From positions 79,353,321 through 79,417,320 of the forward strand of contig OV277857.1 of NCBI GenBank assembly GCA_922989275.2: 64,000 nt of DNA, read 5' to 3'. Source of the stretch: Gari tellinella (lineage: Eukaryota > Mollusca > Bivalvia > Cardiida > Psammobiidae). The notes under the pieces are model-generated. The model was not told where the DNA came from. It made no database searches and saw only the letters and a program-made list of their open reading frames with translations. Positions 12,001 through 24,370 of this stretch are shown here, one piece after another (position 1 is the stretch's first letter; each line of letters opens with the position of its first letter). A program made the translations under genes and the position numbers.

Positions 12001-15000
12001 ATAGTTGGTATGTATGTGTATATGGACAAGACCTTTCCATGCACAGCAAAATTTAGACCCCTGTGACCTTGACCTTGAACTTATGGCCTGTGTTTAGGTT
12101 TTGAAATCTGCGTTTAGGTTTTGAAAAATGCCTTTCACTTCTATATACCTTAAGGTATTGCTTCCATAGTCGGTATGTGTGTGTATGTAGACAAGACCTT
12201 TCCATGCTCAGAAAAATTTAGACCCCTGTGACCTTGACCTTGAACTTAGGGCCTGCGTTTAGGTTTCGAAATCTGCGTTTAGGTTTCAAAAAATGCCTTT
12301 AAACTTCTATGTCCCTTGAGGTATTGCTTCCATAGTTGGTATGTGTGTGTATATGGACAAGACCTTTCCATGCACAGAAAAATTTGGACCCCTGTGACCT
12401 TGACCTTGAACTTAGCGCCTGCGTTTAGGTTTTGAAATCTGCGTTTAGGTTTTGAAAAATGCCTTTAACTTCTATATCCATTAAGGTATTGCTTCCATAG
12501 TCGGTATGTGTGTGTATATAGACAAGACCTTACCATGCTCAGAAAAATTTAGACCCCTGTGACCTTGACCTTGAACTTAGGGCCTGCGTTTAGGTTTCAA
12601 AATCTGCGTTTAGGTTTCGAAAAATGCCTTTAACTTCTATGTCCCTTGAGGTATTGCTTCAATAGTTGGTATGTGTGTGTATATGAACAAGACGTTTCCA
12701 TGCACAGAATATTTTTGACCCCTGTGACCTTGACCTTGAACTTAGGGCCTGCGTTTAGGTTTCGAAATCTGTGTTTAAGTTTAGAAAAAATGCCTTTAAC
12801 TTCTATGTCCTTTGAGGTATTGCTTTCATAGTTGGTATGTATGTGGTTATGGACAAGACCTTTCCATGCACAGCAAAATTTAGACCCCTGTGACCTTGAC
12901 CTTGAACTTAGGGCCTGTGTTTAGGTTTCGAAATCTGCGTTTAGGTTTTGAAAAATGCCTTTAACTTCTATATACCTTAAGGTATTGCTTCCATAGTTGG
13001 TATGTGTGTGTATGTAGGCAAGACCTTTCCATGCTCAGAAATATTTTGACCCCTGTGATCTATACCTTGAACTTAGGGCCTGCGTTTAGGTTTCGAAATC
13101 TGCGTTTAGGTTTCAAAAAATGCCTTTAACTTCTATGTCCTTTGAGGTATTGCTTTCATAGTTGGTATGTATGTGTATATGGACAAGACCTTTCCATGCA
13201 CAGCAAAATTTAGACCCCTGTGACCTTGACCTTGAACTTATGGCCTGTGTTTAGGTTTCGAAATCTGCGTTTAGGTTTTGAAAAATGCCTTTAACTTCTA
13301 TATACCTTAAGGTATTGCTTCCATAGTCGGTATGTGTGTGTATGTAGACAAGACCTTTCCATGCTCAGAAAAATTTAGACCCCTGTGACCTTGACCTTGA
13401 ACTTAGGGCCTGCGTTTAGGTTTCGAAATCTGCGTTTAGGTTTCAAAAAATGCCTTTAAACTTCTATGTCCCTTGAGGTATTGCTTCCATAGTTGGTATG
13501 TGTGTGTATATGGACAAGACCTTTCCATGCACAGAAAAATTTGGACCCCTGTGACCTTGACCTTGAACTTAGCGCCTGCGTTTAGGTTTCGAAATCTGCG
13601 TTTAGGTTTTGAAAAATGCCTTTTAACTTCTATATCCATTAAGGTATTGCTTCCATAGTCGGTATGTGTGTGTATATGGACAAGACCTTTCCATGCTCAG
13701 AAAAATTTAGACCCCTGTGACCTTGACCTTGAACTTAGGGCCTGCGTTTAGGTTTCGAAATCTGCGTTTAGGTTTCGAAAAAGGCCTTTAACTTCTATGT
13801 CCCTTGAGGTATTGCTTCAATAGTTGGTATGTGTGTGTATATGGACAAGACCTTTCCATGCACAGAATATTTTTTGACCCCTGTGACCTTGATCTTGAAC
13901 TTAGGGCCTGCGTTTAGGTTTCGAAATCTGTGCTTAAGTTTAGAAAAAATGCCTTTAACTTCTATGTCCTTTGAGGTATTGCTTTCATAGTTGGTATGTA
14001 TGTGTATATGGACAAGACCTTTCCATGCACAGTAAAATTTAGACCCCTGTGACCTTGACCTTGAACTTATGGCCTGTGTTTAGGTTTCGAAATCTGCGTT
14101 TAGGTTTTTAAAAATGCCTTTAACTTCTATATACCTTAAGGTATTGCTTCCATAGTCGGTATGTGTGTGTATGTAGACAAGACCTTTCCATGCTCAGAAA
14201 AATTTAGACCCCTGTGACCTTGACCTTGAACTTAGGGCCTGCGTTTAGGTTTCGAAATCTGCGTTTAGGTTTCGAAAAAGGCCTTTAACTTCTATGTCCC
14301 TTGAGGTATTGCTTCAATAGTTGGTATGTGTGTGTATATGGACAAGACCTTTCCATGCACAGAATATTTTTTGACCCCTGTGACCTTGACCTTGAACTTA
14401 AGTTCAGAAAAAATGCCTTTAACTTCTATTTCCCTTGAGGTATTGCTTTCAGAGTTGGTATGTATGTGTATATGGGCAAGACCTTTACATGCAAAGAAAA
14501 ATTTAGACCCGTGTTACCTTGACTTTGAACTTAGGGCCTGTGTTTAGGTTTCGAAATCTGTGTTTAGGTTTCGAAAAATGCCTTAAACTTCTATGTCCTT
14601 TGAGGTATTGCTTTCATAGTTGGTATGTATGTATATATGGACAAGACCTTTCCATGCACAGCAAAATTTAGACCCCTGTGGCCTTGACCTTGAACTTAGG
14701 GCCTGCGTTTAGGTTTCGAAATCTGCGTTTAGGTTTGGAAAAATGCTTTTAACTTCTATGTCCCTTGAGGTATTGCTTCCATAGTTGGTATGTGTGTGTA
14801 TATGGACAAGACCTTTCCATGCACAGAAAAATTTAGACTCCTGTGACCTTGAACTTAGGGCCTGCGGTTAGGTTTCGAAATCTGCATTTAGGTTTAGAAA
14901 AATGCCTTTTAATTCTATGTCCCTTGAGGTATTGCTTTCATAGTTGGTATGTATGTGTATATGGACAAGACCTTTACATGCACAGAAAAATTTAGACCCC

Positions 15001-15998
15001 TGTGACCTTGACCTTGAACTTAGGGCTGTGTTTAGGTTTTGAAATCTGTGTTTAGGTTTAGAAAAATGCCTTTAACTTCTATGTCCTTTGAGGTATTGCT
15101 TTCATAGTTGGTATTGTATGTGTATATGGACATGACCTTTTGATGCACAGAAACATTTAGACCCCTTGACCTTGAACTAAGAGCCTGTGTTTAGGTTTCG
15201 AAATCTGCGTTTAGGTTTCGAAAAATGCATTTAACTTCTATATCCTTTGATGTATTGCTTTCATAGTTGGTATGTGTGTGTATATGGACAAGACCTTTCC
15301 ATGCACATAAAAATTTGGACCCTTGTGACCTTGAACTAGGTCCTGTGTTTAGGTTTTGAAAAATGCCTTTAACTTCTATGTCCCTTGAGGTATTGCTTTC
15401 ATAGTTGGTTTATGTGTGTATATGGACAAGACCTTTCCAGGCACAGCAAAATTTAGACCCCTGTGACCTTGACTTTGAACTTAGGGCCCATGTTTAGTTT
15501 TCGAAATCTGTGTTTTGGTTTCTCAAAATTTTTATTACTCCTATAATGTCCATTGAAATATTCCTTTCATATTCAGTTTGCATGTGTATATGGACAACAT
15601 ATTTCCTTGCATGCAAAATGTTTGAGCCCTCTGACCTTGACCTTGAACTTAGGACCCGCGTTTAGGTTTCAAAGTTTGCTTTTAGGTTTCTCAAAATTTC
15701 TTTAACTCATATATCCATTGAGATATTTCTTTCATATTTGGCATGCAAGTGTATATGAACACGACCTTTCCATGCATGCAAAAAAAATTAGCCCAGTGTC
15801 CTTGACCTTGAACTAAGGTCGCCAAAGGTTTTAGGTTTCGAATTTCTGCGTTTAGTTTTCAAACATGCTTATAATTCCTATGTCCCTTGAGGTGTTATTT
15901 TCATATTTGATTTGCCAGTGTATATGGACAAGACCTTTCTATGCAGGTTTCTAAAGGTGCCGGTGGCGAGCTTTGTTGTCTCTCTGACAACTCTTGTT
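9046..15998 (-). mobile_element. 7-kb Helitron-like (HINE/pearl-like) element with giant tandem array
   Basis: Read on the minus strand it starts AACAAGAGTTGTCAGAGAGA and ends with a hairpin-bearing tail GTACAGGCGAGCTAA. A CAAGAG start, a stem followed by GAGCTAA, and a tandem-repeat core fit the Helentron-associated 'HINE' class, which includes bivalve pearl elements. That class assignment is inference. The core is about 40 head-to-tail monomers of about 165 bp. The repeated 61-residue frames in it (at 9174, 10167, 11489 and 12646) are by-products of the repeat, not genes. Smaller relatives are at 19233-20818 and, inverted, at 52779-54065. Confidence 0.75.
9150..15950 (+). repeat. 165-bp minisatellite array with higher-order repeat
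   Basis: Each monomer contains CTTCTATGTCCCTTGAGGTA, GGTATGTGTGTGTATATGGA, TGTGACCTTGACCTTGAACT and two copies of TGCGTTTAGGTTTCGAAA. Variants alternate in a fixed order: a block of eight monomers (1322 bp) at about 10167-11488 recurs at 11489 onward almost unchanged. A third block starts at 12646 with one monomer missing (offset 1157). Monomers after about 14400 are more diverged and shorter, as expected at an array edge. Confidence 0.85.
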
Positions 15999-16217
15999 AC
16001 ACCTAATTTATTCCTCCATTGAAATAATTAGTTCCATTTTATACAGTTATGAATATGTATCAAAAGAAATATTTTCAATATTCTGTTAGATGGTAGCTTA
16101 AAGCAGGCTGAAAGTAAAGCAGAATGCGCTTTAAGGCGCATTCTGCTTTTCTTTCAACCTGCTTTAAGTGTATAACTATCTTCAGTACTAGTAACAGGCT
16201 ATGGGGTAATGGGTTAA
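15999..16217 (-). mobile_element. P1 MITE, inverted, left end lost
   Basis: Inverted P1 sequence (AATTTATTCCTCCATTGAAA, full hairpin, GGCTATGGGGTAATGGGTTAA). Its outer end is cut by the Helitron-like element. It sits at the TTAA loop of another P1 hairpin, whose remaining half is 16214-16301. Confidence 0.7.
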
Positions 16218-16301
16218 GGCACATTCTGCTTTGCTTTCAACCATTTTTAAGTGATCACCCGTCTTCAAAATTAGAAACAGGCTATGGAGTAAAGGGTTAA
16301 A
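16214..16301 (-). mobile_element. P1 half-element
   Basis: TTAAGGCACATTCTGCTTTG to CTATGGAGTAAAGGGTTAA: only half a P1 copy. The missing half is expected on the far side of the nested copy and is not there, so a deletion or the Helitron-like insertion removed it. Confidence 0.6.
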
Positions 16302-17690
16302 TCAGGAAGCTATGAAGGTATATTACCTTTGTATTGTAGAAATGATTTATTTAGGTGTAAAATTACAGTCATTGAGGCATAGTGATGTTTCTGTATAGAT
16401 AAGTCAAACAGCCTTCACTCAGGTGAGGATAAATACGTGAGAACATTTCTGTTGGGTATTTTACCCTTTTCTTGCTAGCAGTGATTATTGATGGACCTAT
16501 CTGATCAGTGTCTGCACTGTTTTATTATTGGATCTGTCTGAAATAAGTTTGCACTCTTTTCTGAGGAAATTTTTCCATATTTTACCAACCAATTACCAGG
16601 TCTGTCATATAGCCATGATTTATTTGTCATACACCCCAAATAATTAAGCTTTTGATAGTACGTCATTTGTATTATTTTTTTGTGTGTAGACCTTAAAGGA
16701 TGTCGGCCTGTCTTTTTGAGCATTATGAAATTTCCGGAAAATTTTACGAACTCATTTTCCGAAAAATGTTAAGAACTCATTTTTGGTGAATGCAAACAGT
16801 CATAAAATACTATTTTCCCGGGAAAAAATTAGATTTTTCGTTCCGGAAGGGACTTTTTAAGTTTTATGTCCTATTCGTAGTTTACAGCATACACCGTTTT
16901 CATAGGTTACTCAGGTTGCATTTTGTTACATCCGATTTCATTTCAATTTCTCAGAATATAAGCATGAAATTTTCATGGAAGTACAGTTTTAGTATAAATT
17001 ATAGATAATTCAAAAGATCAAATGATATTTTGTTGAAAAAAAATTTTTTGGGTAAAAATACACCTAAAAGTGAAAAAATGAGAAAAATGGATTTTTTCAA
17101 TAAAACGATCTATATCTTTTTTAAAAGATCCGGGACCCTGTGTTTTTATTTGCTATTTCACTAAAACTTTATGTTTGGAAGGCTAAAATCAACAAATAAA
17201 AAATTTGGTAATTAGTTTGCTACAATTTGTAGGGCAATTTTCACTGTGCCTTATTCTCCCATTATAAAAAAGTGGGTGGGGTAAATTTTACTCCTTTTCG
17301 GTGAAATCAAACATTTTTATTTTGAATCTTGACAAAACATTTTTTTCAGAGTTTATTCTTACTATGGTAATATAAATTAGGATACTTTTTGTACAAATAG
17401 TTTGTTTAAATAAAGATTGAAAAACTGTAGTACAAAAAAGTAGGAGTTTTTATGAAGTTTCAATTTTAGGGGGGTAGCCCTGAAAAATCTCAAATTGTGA
17501 AAAAGAAAGGTCCGGTACCCCCACTTTTTTCACCAGTTTTGTCACAGAAACTAATTTTACTGTCTGTATGCAAAGTTTGAAGAATTTGGTAATTACTTTC
17601 CAAAGGTGCACCTACCCCCTTAACTTAACCCTTATCATGCTTAACTCTTCATTTGCTTTAAATTTGCTTGCATACTATTGAGCAGGCAGG
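16302..17690. other. Unassigned AT-rich stretch
   Basis: No gene or convincing element. 16491-16535 has half of an AAACAG-type hairpin core (GATCAGTGTCTGCACTGTTT). From 16720 to 17600 there are runs such as ATTTCCGGAAAATTTTACGA and GGGTAGCCCTGAAAAATCTC that may belong to an old repeat. Open frames here are under 75 residues with no recognisable motif. Confidence 0.5.
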
Positions 17691-17691
17691 T

Positions 17692-17952
17692 TTAACCAAG
17701 AACCCCATAGATACACCTTTTTAAGCCTGTAATTTACTACTCAACTCAAGAAAATAGTTCTATCTCTTATATCCTTATGAATATGCGCCATATTGGGAAG
17801 GAAATCTTTCTTATATCCCAGCAAATGGTAGCTTAAAGAAGGCTTAAAGTAATGCAGAAAGCTCCTTCAGGAGCTTTCTGCATTACTTTCAGCCTTCTTT
17901 AAGCAGCCACTTTGCTTTAATTCTGAAAATCAGCTTTAGGGGAAAGGGTTAA
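17692..17952 (-). mobile_element. P1 MITE with T4-type loop
   Basis: Inverted P1 ends (TTAACCAAGAACCCCATAG and GGGGAAAGGGTTAA) enclose a hairpin whose inner part is CAGAAAGCTCCTTCAGGAGC, the sequence normal for TA-target T4. It links the two families' cores. Confidence 0.7.
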
Positions 17953-18963
17953 AACAGAATACACTTTTCTGCATTGAAGAGGATGTCACATTAAAGTCAT
18001 GTTTTAAACTTCCTGGTCTAGATCTCTGTATAGGCTCTTGATAAATTATACAGATTTTATACTTCACTTCACCCCATTGTATATTGCAGGATCGAGACCT
18101 GTGCTTTAACCAACAATTTAGCTGGTGGTTTATGTTGATCTATATTCGACAGAAGTTTAAGATAGCCATTCTACTATTGTAGATAATTTGACAAGAGGAT
18201 ACAGTTATACATTGTGCACATCCGGTAAGTTTTGTTGTACACTTTTTGGACCTTTATTAACCCTTTCCTATATGCATAGCCCAATTCACAAGTCACCTTA
18301 GTAACATTTAAAGCTGCCTTTAAGGCAGAGGACTACTTAAAGCAAGATAAAAATATAGGAGCTTTATGTTTTAATTTCATCTTGCTTTAAGCTGCCACCT
18401 GTATTCAACAGCATTACTGAATATTAATTTTATGTTCCTTAGACTGAGGTGTAGGTAGGGTGTTTCTAAGGAGGAAGATGTCTTATTCTACAGTTTAAAA
18501 GTTTCGAAATTACAAGCACTTATTTAAAGCAATGGTTGTAAATGAGTTATAAAGGCCCTGCGTTGGTACCATTTGTATTTGAACTGTTGTGCACTGACTC
18601 CCTTTGCTCAGAAGCGGACTTGTTTTTAACTTAACTGAGCCAATTATGGCTCAAGATGAGCTATTGTGATCTCCCTCTGTCTGTCAGCATTCATTGTGTG
18701 TTAGTTTCGTCATTATGCACCCCTGTGACACCATGCTAGTTTTGTGACGGGTGCAATAGGGATGGCGCCTGGTCCAAGTCAAAAATTAGCCTGCTGTCAA
18801 TTTCTTCAAATGAAATCTTTACCGATTGACCAATTTCAATCAAATTTGACTGAAATGGTCTTTGAGAGAAGCTCTTCAAAAAGTATTCAAATAATTTTAG
18901 TCGGTGTAGAACTCTGGTTGCTGTTCATGGTCATAAGAACTCTGAGGCATTGCTATATTTTTA

Positions 18964-19171
18964 TACAGTAAAACCTCTCGATTACGACCACTAAAAGGTG
19001 GCTAATTGATTGTATAAAAGTCAGGTCCCAGTTGAAAGCATGGTGACAGTAAAACAGAAAGCTCCAAAAGGAGCTTTCTGTTTTACTGTCACCTTGCTTT
19101 AAGCAGTCACCTGTCTTAGACACTTAATAATTAACACAATTTAGTGGTCATATTAGAGAGGTTTTACTGTA
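18964..19171 (+). mobile_element. T4 MITE, full length
   Basis: TA-CAGTAAAACCTCTCGATTA to TTAGAGAGGTTTTACTG-TA, about 208 bp, with the CAGAAAGCTCC hairpin. Confidence 0.85.
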
Positions 19172-19232
19172 AATATATGTACATATATGTTTTATGTGTT
19201 AGTTATCTGTGGCTTAATTAAAATATTCCTTT

Positions 19233-20818
19233 TTAGCTCGCCTGTACGAAGTACATGACAAGCTATTGCAATACCCCCAGTGAAGTCGTCGGCGTCGTCA
19301 TGAACGGCGTAAACAATTTTAAGAAAATGTCTATAACTTCTATGTCCCTTGAGGTATTGCTTTCATAGTTGGTATGTGTGTATATATGGACAAGACCTTT
19401 CCATGCACAGAAAAATTTGGGCCCCTGTGACCTTGACCTTGAACTGAGGGTCCGCGTTTAGGTTTCGAAATCTGTGTTTAGGTTTAGAAAAATGCCTATA
19501 ATTTCTATGTCTCTTGAGGTATTGCATTCATAGTTGGTATGTGTGTGTATATGGACAAGACCTTTCCATGTACAGAAAAATTTGGACCCTTGTGACCTTG
19601 ACCTTGAACTTAGGGCCCGCGTTTAGGTTTCGAAATCTGTGTTTAGGTTTCGAAAAATGCCTATAACTTCTATGTCTCTTGGGGTATTGCATTCATAGTT
19701 GGTATGTGTGTGTATATGGACAAAACCTTTCCATGCACAGAACAATTTGGACCCCTGTAACCTTGACCTTGAACTTAGGGCCCGCGTTTAGGTTTCGAAA
19801 TCTGTGTTTAGGTTTTGAAAAATGCCTATAACTTCTATGTCTCTTGAGGTATTGCTTTCATAGTTGGTTTGTGTGTGTATATGGACAAGACCTTTCCATG
19901 CAAAGAAAAATTTGGACCCCTGTGACCTTGACCTTGAACTCAGGGCCCACGTTTAGGTTTCGAAATCTGTGTTTAGGTTTCGAAAAATGCCTATAATTTC
20001 TATGTCCCTTGAGGTATTGCTTTCATTGTTGGTATGTGTGTGTATATTAACAAGACCTTTCCATGCACAGAAAAATTTGGACCCCTGTGACCTTGACCTT
20101 GAACTTAGGCCCCGCGTTTAGGTTTCGAAATCTGGGTTTAGGTTTCGAAAAATGCCTATAACTTCAATGTCTCTTGAGGTATTACATTCATAGTTGGTAT
20201 GTGTGTGTGTATGGACAAGACCTTTCCATGCACAGAAAAATTTGGACCCCTGTGACCTTAACCTTGATCTTAGGGTCCGCGTTTAGGTTTCGAAATCTGT
20301 GTTTAGGTTTTGAAAAATGCCTATTACTTCTATGTCTCTTGAGGTATTACTTTCATAGTTGGTATGTGTGTGTATATGGACAAGACCTTTACATGCACAG
20401 AAAAATTTGGACCCCTGTGACCTTGACCTTGAACTTAGGGCTCGCGTTTAGGTTTCGAAATCTGTGTTTAGGTATTGAAAAATGTCTATAACTTCTATGT
20501 CCCTTGAGGTATTGCTTTCATAGTTGGTATGTGTGTGTATATGGACAAGACCTTTCCATGCACAGAAAAATTTGGACCCCTGTGACCTTGACCTTGAACT
20601 TAGATCCAGAGTTTAAGGATTAGAAATCTGTGTTTAGGTTTCGAAAAACGCTTATATTTCCTATGTCCAATGAGGTGTAACTTCATATTTAATTTTCATG
20701 TGTATATTGACAAGACCTTTCTATGCAGGCAAAAAGCTTGACATCGGTGACCTTGAGTGTGCTTTTAAGTTTCTAAATGTGCCAATGGCGAGCTTTGTTG
20801 TCTCTCTGACAACTCTTG
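19233..20818 (-). mobile_element. Helitron-like element with 165-bp array, short copy
   Basis: Same ends as 9046-15998 (GCGAGCTAA-type tail at the left in minus orientation, CTCTTG at the right) but only about eight monomers. Monomers here favour ATGCCTATAACTTCTATGTC and GGGCCCGCGTTTAGG, so this array expanded separately. The 105-residue frame at 20174 spans two monomers and is not a gene. Confidence 0.75.
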
Positions 20819-20899
20819 TTTAATTAACTTCTTCTGAAAAATACTTAAATGTTAAGTATCCCAATATTGCAGAGTCCTAACTGTGTATTGATTCTGTGG

Positions 20900-21385
20900 C
20901 CAAGTAGCCGTTGGGGATACCACCTTGACTTTTGACCTTGATTATTGAAAAACCTTGTCCTATCATCTAGAATTACCAAACATGGTCTGTGGATACATTT
21001 GGTAATTCAGAGTGTTGCATAACACCTTAACCTCAATATGACCTTTACCTCTCACTTTAATAACTGAAAAACCTTGTTCAAAGCATAACTTATAAATACC
21101 ATATCATCTAGGATTACCAAACCTTATGTGTGGGTATATCTTGGGATTGCAAAGTATCACATGTATACGTTTTAGAGATCACTTTGATCTTGAAATTGAC
21201 CTCTGACCTTGATTATGAAAAAAAAATTGTCCAGAGCATATCTCTTTTACCCTATCATCCATGATTACCAAACCTGGTTTGTTATTATATGTTGGGATTA
21301 CAGAGTGTCATATACCATTTTTAAGTCATTTTGACCTTGGCTTACACCTTTGACCTTATTGTAAAACCTTATTGAAAACGTCTGC
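20900..21385 (+). repeat. Minisatellite, about 125-bp unit, about 4 copies
   Basis: Units share CCTATCATCTAGGATTACCA, GACCTTGATTATTGAAAAAC and TTGGGATTGCAGAGTGT. They are diverged from one another. Probably the core of another Helitron-like element, whose ends I did not find. Confidence 0.6.
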
Positions 21386-21603
21386 AGAGTGTGACAGAGT
21401 GCTGTATAGTGGGGGTATTTATCACCTTTAGTGATAGCAGTTCTAGTTCATACTGGTATATAGTAATTAAAAGCAAACTTCACAAACATTTCAATCAAAA
21501 TTTATTGAAACAAATGGCAACAAAATTTTATCCATCATCAATGCAAATAAAAAAATATTCAAATAGAAGCACATGGTTTAATATCAACTACCAGATGGTC
21601 AAA

Positions 21604-22027
21604 TACAGTAAAACCTCTCTATTATGTCCATATAAATGAAGGATACTGTAACTGGTTGTATAAAAGGCAGGTGACAGCTTATAGCAAGGTAACACACTTG
21701 CCACCTTGCTTTAACCCTTTACCCCATAGCGGATTTCTTGTATTGAAGATAGGTGACCATTTAAAGCAGGTTGAAAGTAAAGCAGAATGTGCCTGAAGGC
21801 ACATTCTGCTTTACTTTCAGCCTGCTTTAAGCTAGTATCTGCTAGAATATAGAACATATTTCTTATAAAACATATTCATAACTGTATAAATTGGGACTAT
21901 TTTCTTCAGTGGATGAATCAATTAAACATGCTAAAAGGCGCTTCTATGGGGGACAGGGTTAAGCAGTCACCTGTCTTAAACGACTAATAACACAATTAAA
22001 TAGTTGTAATAGAGAGTTTTTACTGTA
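21604..22027 (+). mobile_element. T4 MITE interrupted by P1
   Basis: Outer TA-target copy, TACAGTAAAACCTCTCTATT to AGAGAGTTTTTACTGTA. Its right stem CCTTGCTTTAAGCAGTCACC is split at TTAA by the P1 copy at 21711-21962, with TTAA duplicated. Confidence 0.85.
21711..21962 (+). mobile_element. P1 MITE nested in T4
   Basis: 252 bp, TTAACCCTTTACCCCATAG to GGGGGACAGGGTTAA. Removing it and one TTAA restores the T4 stem. Confidence 0.9.
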
Positions 22028-22163
22028 TTTAAAAACACAGACATCCAGCAGCATGTTTCACATTACAAGCACATAACGGTAACCAAGGTGATAGAGGTCA
22101 AGATAAAAGTCTCCAAACTGCATTGCAACCAAACCAAAGCTGCAGTACTTAGTCCATAACAGA

Positions 22164-24182
22164 CCTAAAGATAACAAGAGCCCCATGGGGCATAATTCGC
22201 TCACCTGAGAATAACTGACAAAATGGAGATAATTATTTATGTCCAGGAAGGGGTCATTTTTTACCAGAGGGGCATAATTTGAACAATCTTGTAAGAGGAC
22301 CTGTAGATAATGCTATGTGCCAAATATCTAAGATCAGGGTAGTAGGGTTTTAGACAAGAAGATTTTTGTAAGTTTCCATTGAAAAAAAATCTATTTTTAA
22401 CTCCTGTGACTTACATAATTATGCAACAGACTGAAACCAATTGAACAACATAGGTAAAGGATATCTAGAAGTGTCACCATGCTGAATATCAAAGCTCTGG
22501 CCATATTAGTTTCAGAGAAGAAGACGTTTGAAAATTTCACTATATAACTCTATGTAAAACTGTGACCCCCGGGGCGGGGCCAGTTTTGACTCAAGGGGCA
22601 TAATTTGAACAAACCTGATAGAGGACCTGTATGTGATGCTATGTGTCAAATATCTAAGCTATGGCCCTTGTAGTTTCAGAGAAGAAGAATTTCTAAGGTT
22701 TCATTGAAAAAAATCTATTTTTAGCTCCTGTGACCTAGTTATGCAACCGACCAGAACCATTTGACAGAATTTTGTATAGGACATCTAGAAATGTCACCAT
22801 GCCTTATATCAAAGCTCTGGCCATATTAGTTTCAGAGAAAAAGACATTTGAAAATTTCACTATATAACTCTATGTAAAACAGTGACCCCCGGGGCAGGGC
22901 CAATTTTGACCCCAGGGGCATAATTTGAACAAACTTGATAAAGGACCTGTAGGCAATGCTATGTGCCAAATATCTAAGCTCTGACCCTTGCAGTTTCAGA
23001 GAAGAAGATTTTTTAAGTTTTCATCAAAAAAATCTATTTTTAGCTCCTGTGACCTAGTTATGCAACCGACCAGAACCATTTGAACAATTTTGGTATAGGA
23101 CATCTAGAAGTGTCACCATGCCAAATATCAAGGCTCTGGCCATATTAGTTCCAGAGAAGAAGACGTTTGAAAATTTCACTATATAACTCTATGTAAAACT
23201 GTGACCCCCGGGGCGGGGCCAATTTTGACCCCAGGGGCATAATTTGAACAAACTTGATAGAGGACCTATAGATGATGCTATGTGCCAAATATCTAAGCTC
23301 TGGCCCCTATTGTGGTTTCAGACAAGAAGATTTTTTAAGATTTCCTTATTTTTTCACTTTGGTTGCCATGGCAACCAGAGTTCTACATTGTTTTTAATTC
23401 TTTGAACAAATTTGAAAGAGCTTGACCCAATGAACATTCCTGTAAAGTTTGGTTGAAATCTGTCAAGCGGTATAGGAGGAGATGTCATTTGAAGCAATTG
23501 TCCGTAAAACAAATTGTGTGCATTTAGGTCTTGTCCAAATATAAATGTATACCAGATTATATGAAAGCAATATCTCGAAGGACATGGGAGTAATAAGCAT
23601 TTTTCGAAACCTAAATGTAGATTTCGAAACCTAGACGCAGGTCCTAACTTCAAGATCAAGGTTACTAGGCTCAAATTTTTGTATGCATGAAAAGGTAATT
23701 GTCCATATACATATGCATGCCAAATATGAAAGGAAATATCTCAATGAACAAAGCAGTTATAGGCATGTTGAGAAACCTCAACACAGATTTCGAAACATAT
23801 AAACAGGGGCCCTGAGGCCAAGGTCAAGGTCGCTAGGCTGAAATATTTTGTATGCATGAAAAGGTATTGTTCATATACACATGCATGCCAATATGAAAGG
23901 AATATCTCAATGAATATAGGAGTTATAGGAATTTTTTAAAACCTAAAAACAGATTTCAAAACCTAAACGCTAGTTGAAGGTCAAAGTCACAGGGGTCACA
24001 CTTCTTGTGTGTATGCAAAGGTCTTGTCTATAAACACACACATACCAAATATGAAAGCAATACCTCAAGGGACATAGGAGATACTAGCATATTATTGAAA
24101 CTGCTAACGGGAACAGGAACGGCAACGGCAACACCAACGACAGGGTGACAAAATAAACTCCTGGACACCGCCTGGCGAGCTA
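22164..24182 (+). mobile_element. Chimeric Helitron-like element
   Basis: Starts AACAAGAGCCCCATGGGGCA followed by CGCTCACCTGAG, as in the GAGGGCC-type elements, and carries a tandem core with a period near 320 bp (landmark TTTTTAGCTCCTGTGACCTA). After about 23505 it changes to inverted 165-bp-type monomers (GTCTTGTCC ... CGAAACCTA) and ends CCTGGCGAGCTAA like the other family. A perfect 16-bp palindrome GGTTGCCATGGCAACC lies at 23361-23376. Confidence 0.6.
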
Positions 24183-24370
24183 AAAAATCATCACAGAATC
24201 TTGTTAGAAAAATGTGGAGCTGTTTAAGACTACATATTTGACCAAGCCAGTCTATTTAAAATCTAACCAGGCAGGTAGAAAATGTAAGATTAGCTGAAGC
24301 AGAATTGTGAGATTGTGTTTTTATATTTAGCTACGTTATGGACTAATACAATTTTTGCATTTTAATGTCA

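Noticed and set aside
9174..14547. Repeated 61-residue frames starting MRYCF..WYVCVYGQD
   Set aside because: They are periodic with the 165-bp array and broken at each monomer; by-products of tandem repeats, not a gene family.
9150..15950. Evenly spaced repeats suggesting a CRISPR array
   Set aside because: Monomers are long, contiguous and similar along their whole length, with no unique spacers; the DNA is eukaryotic.
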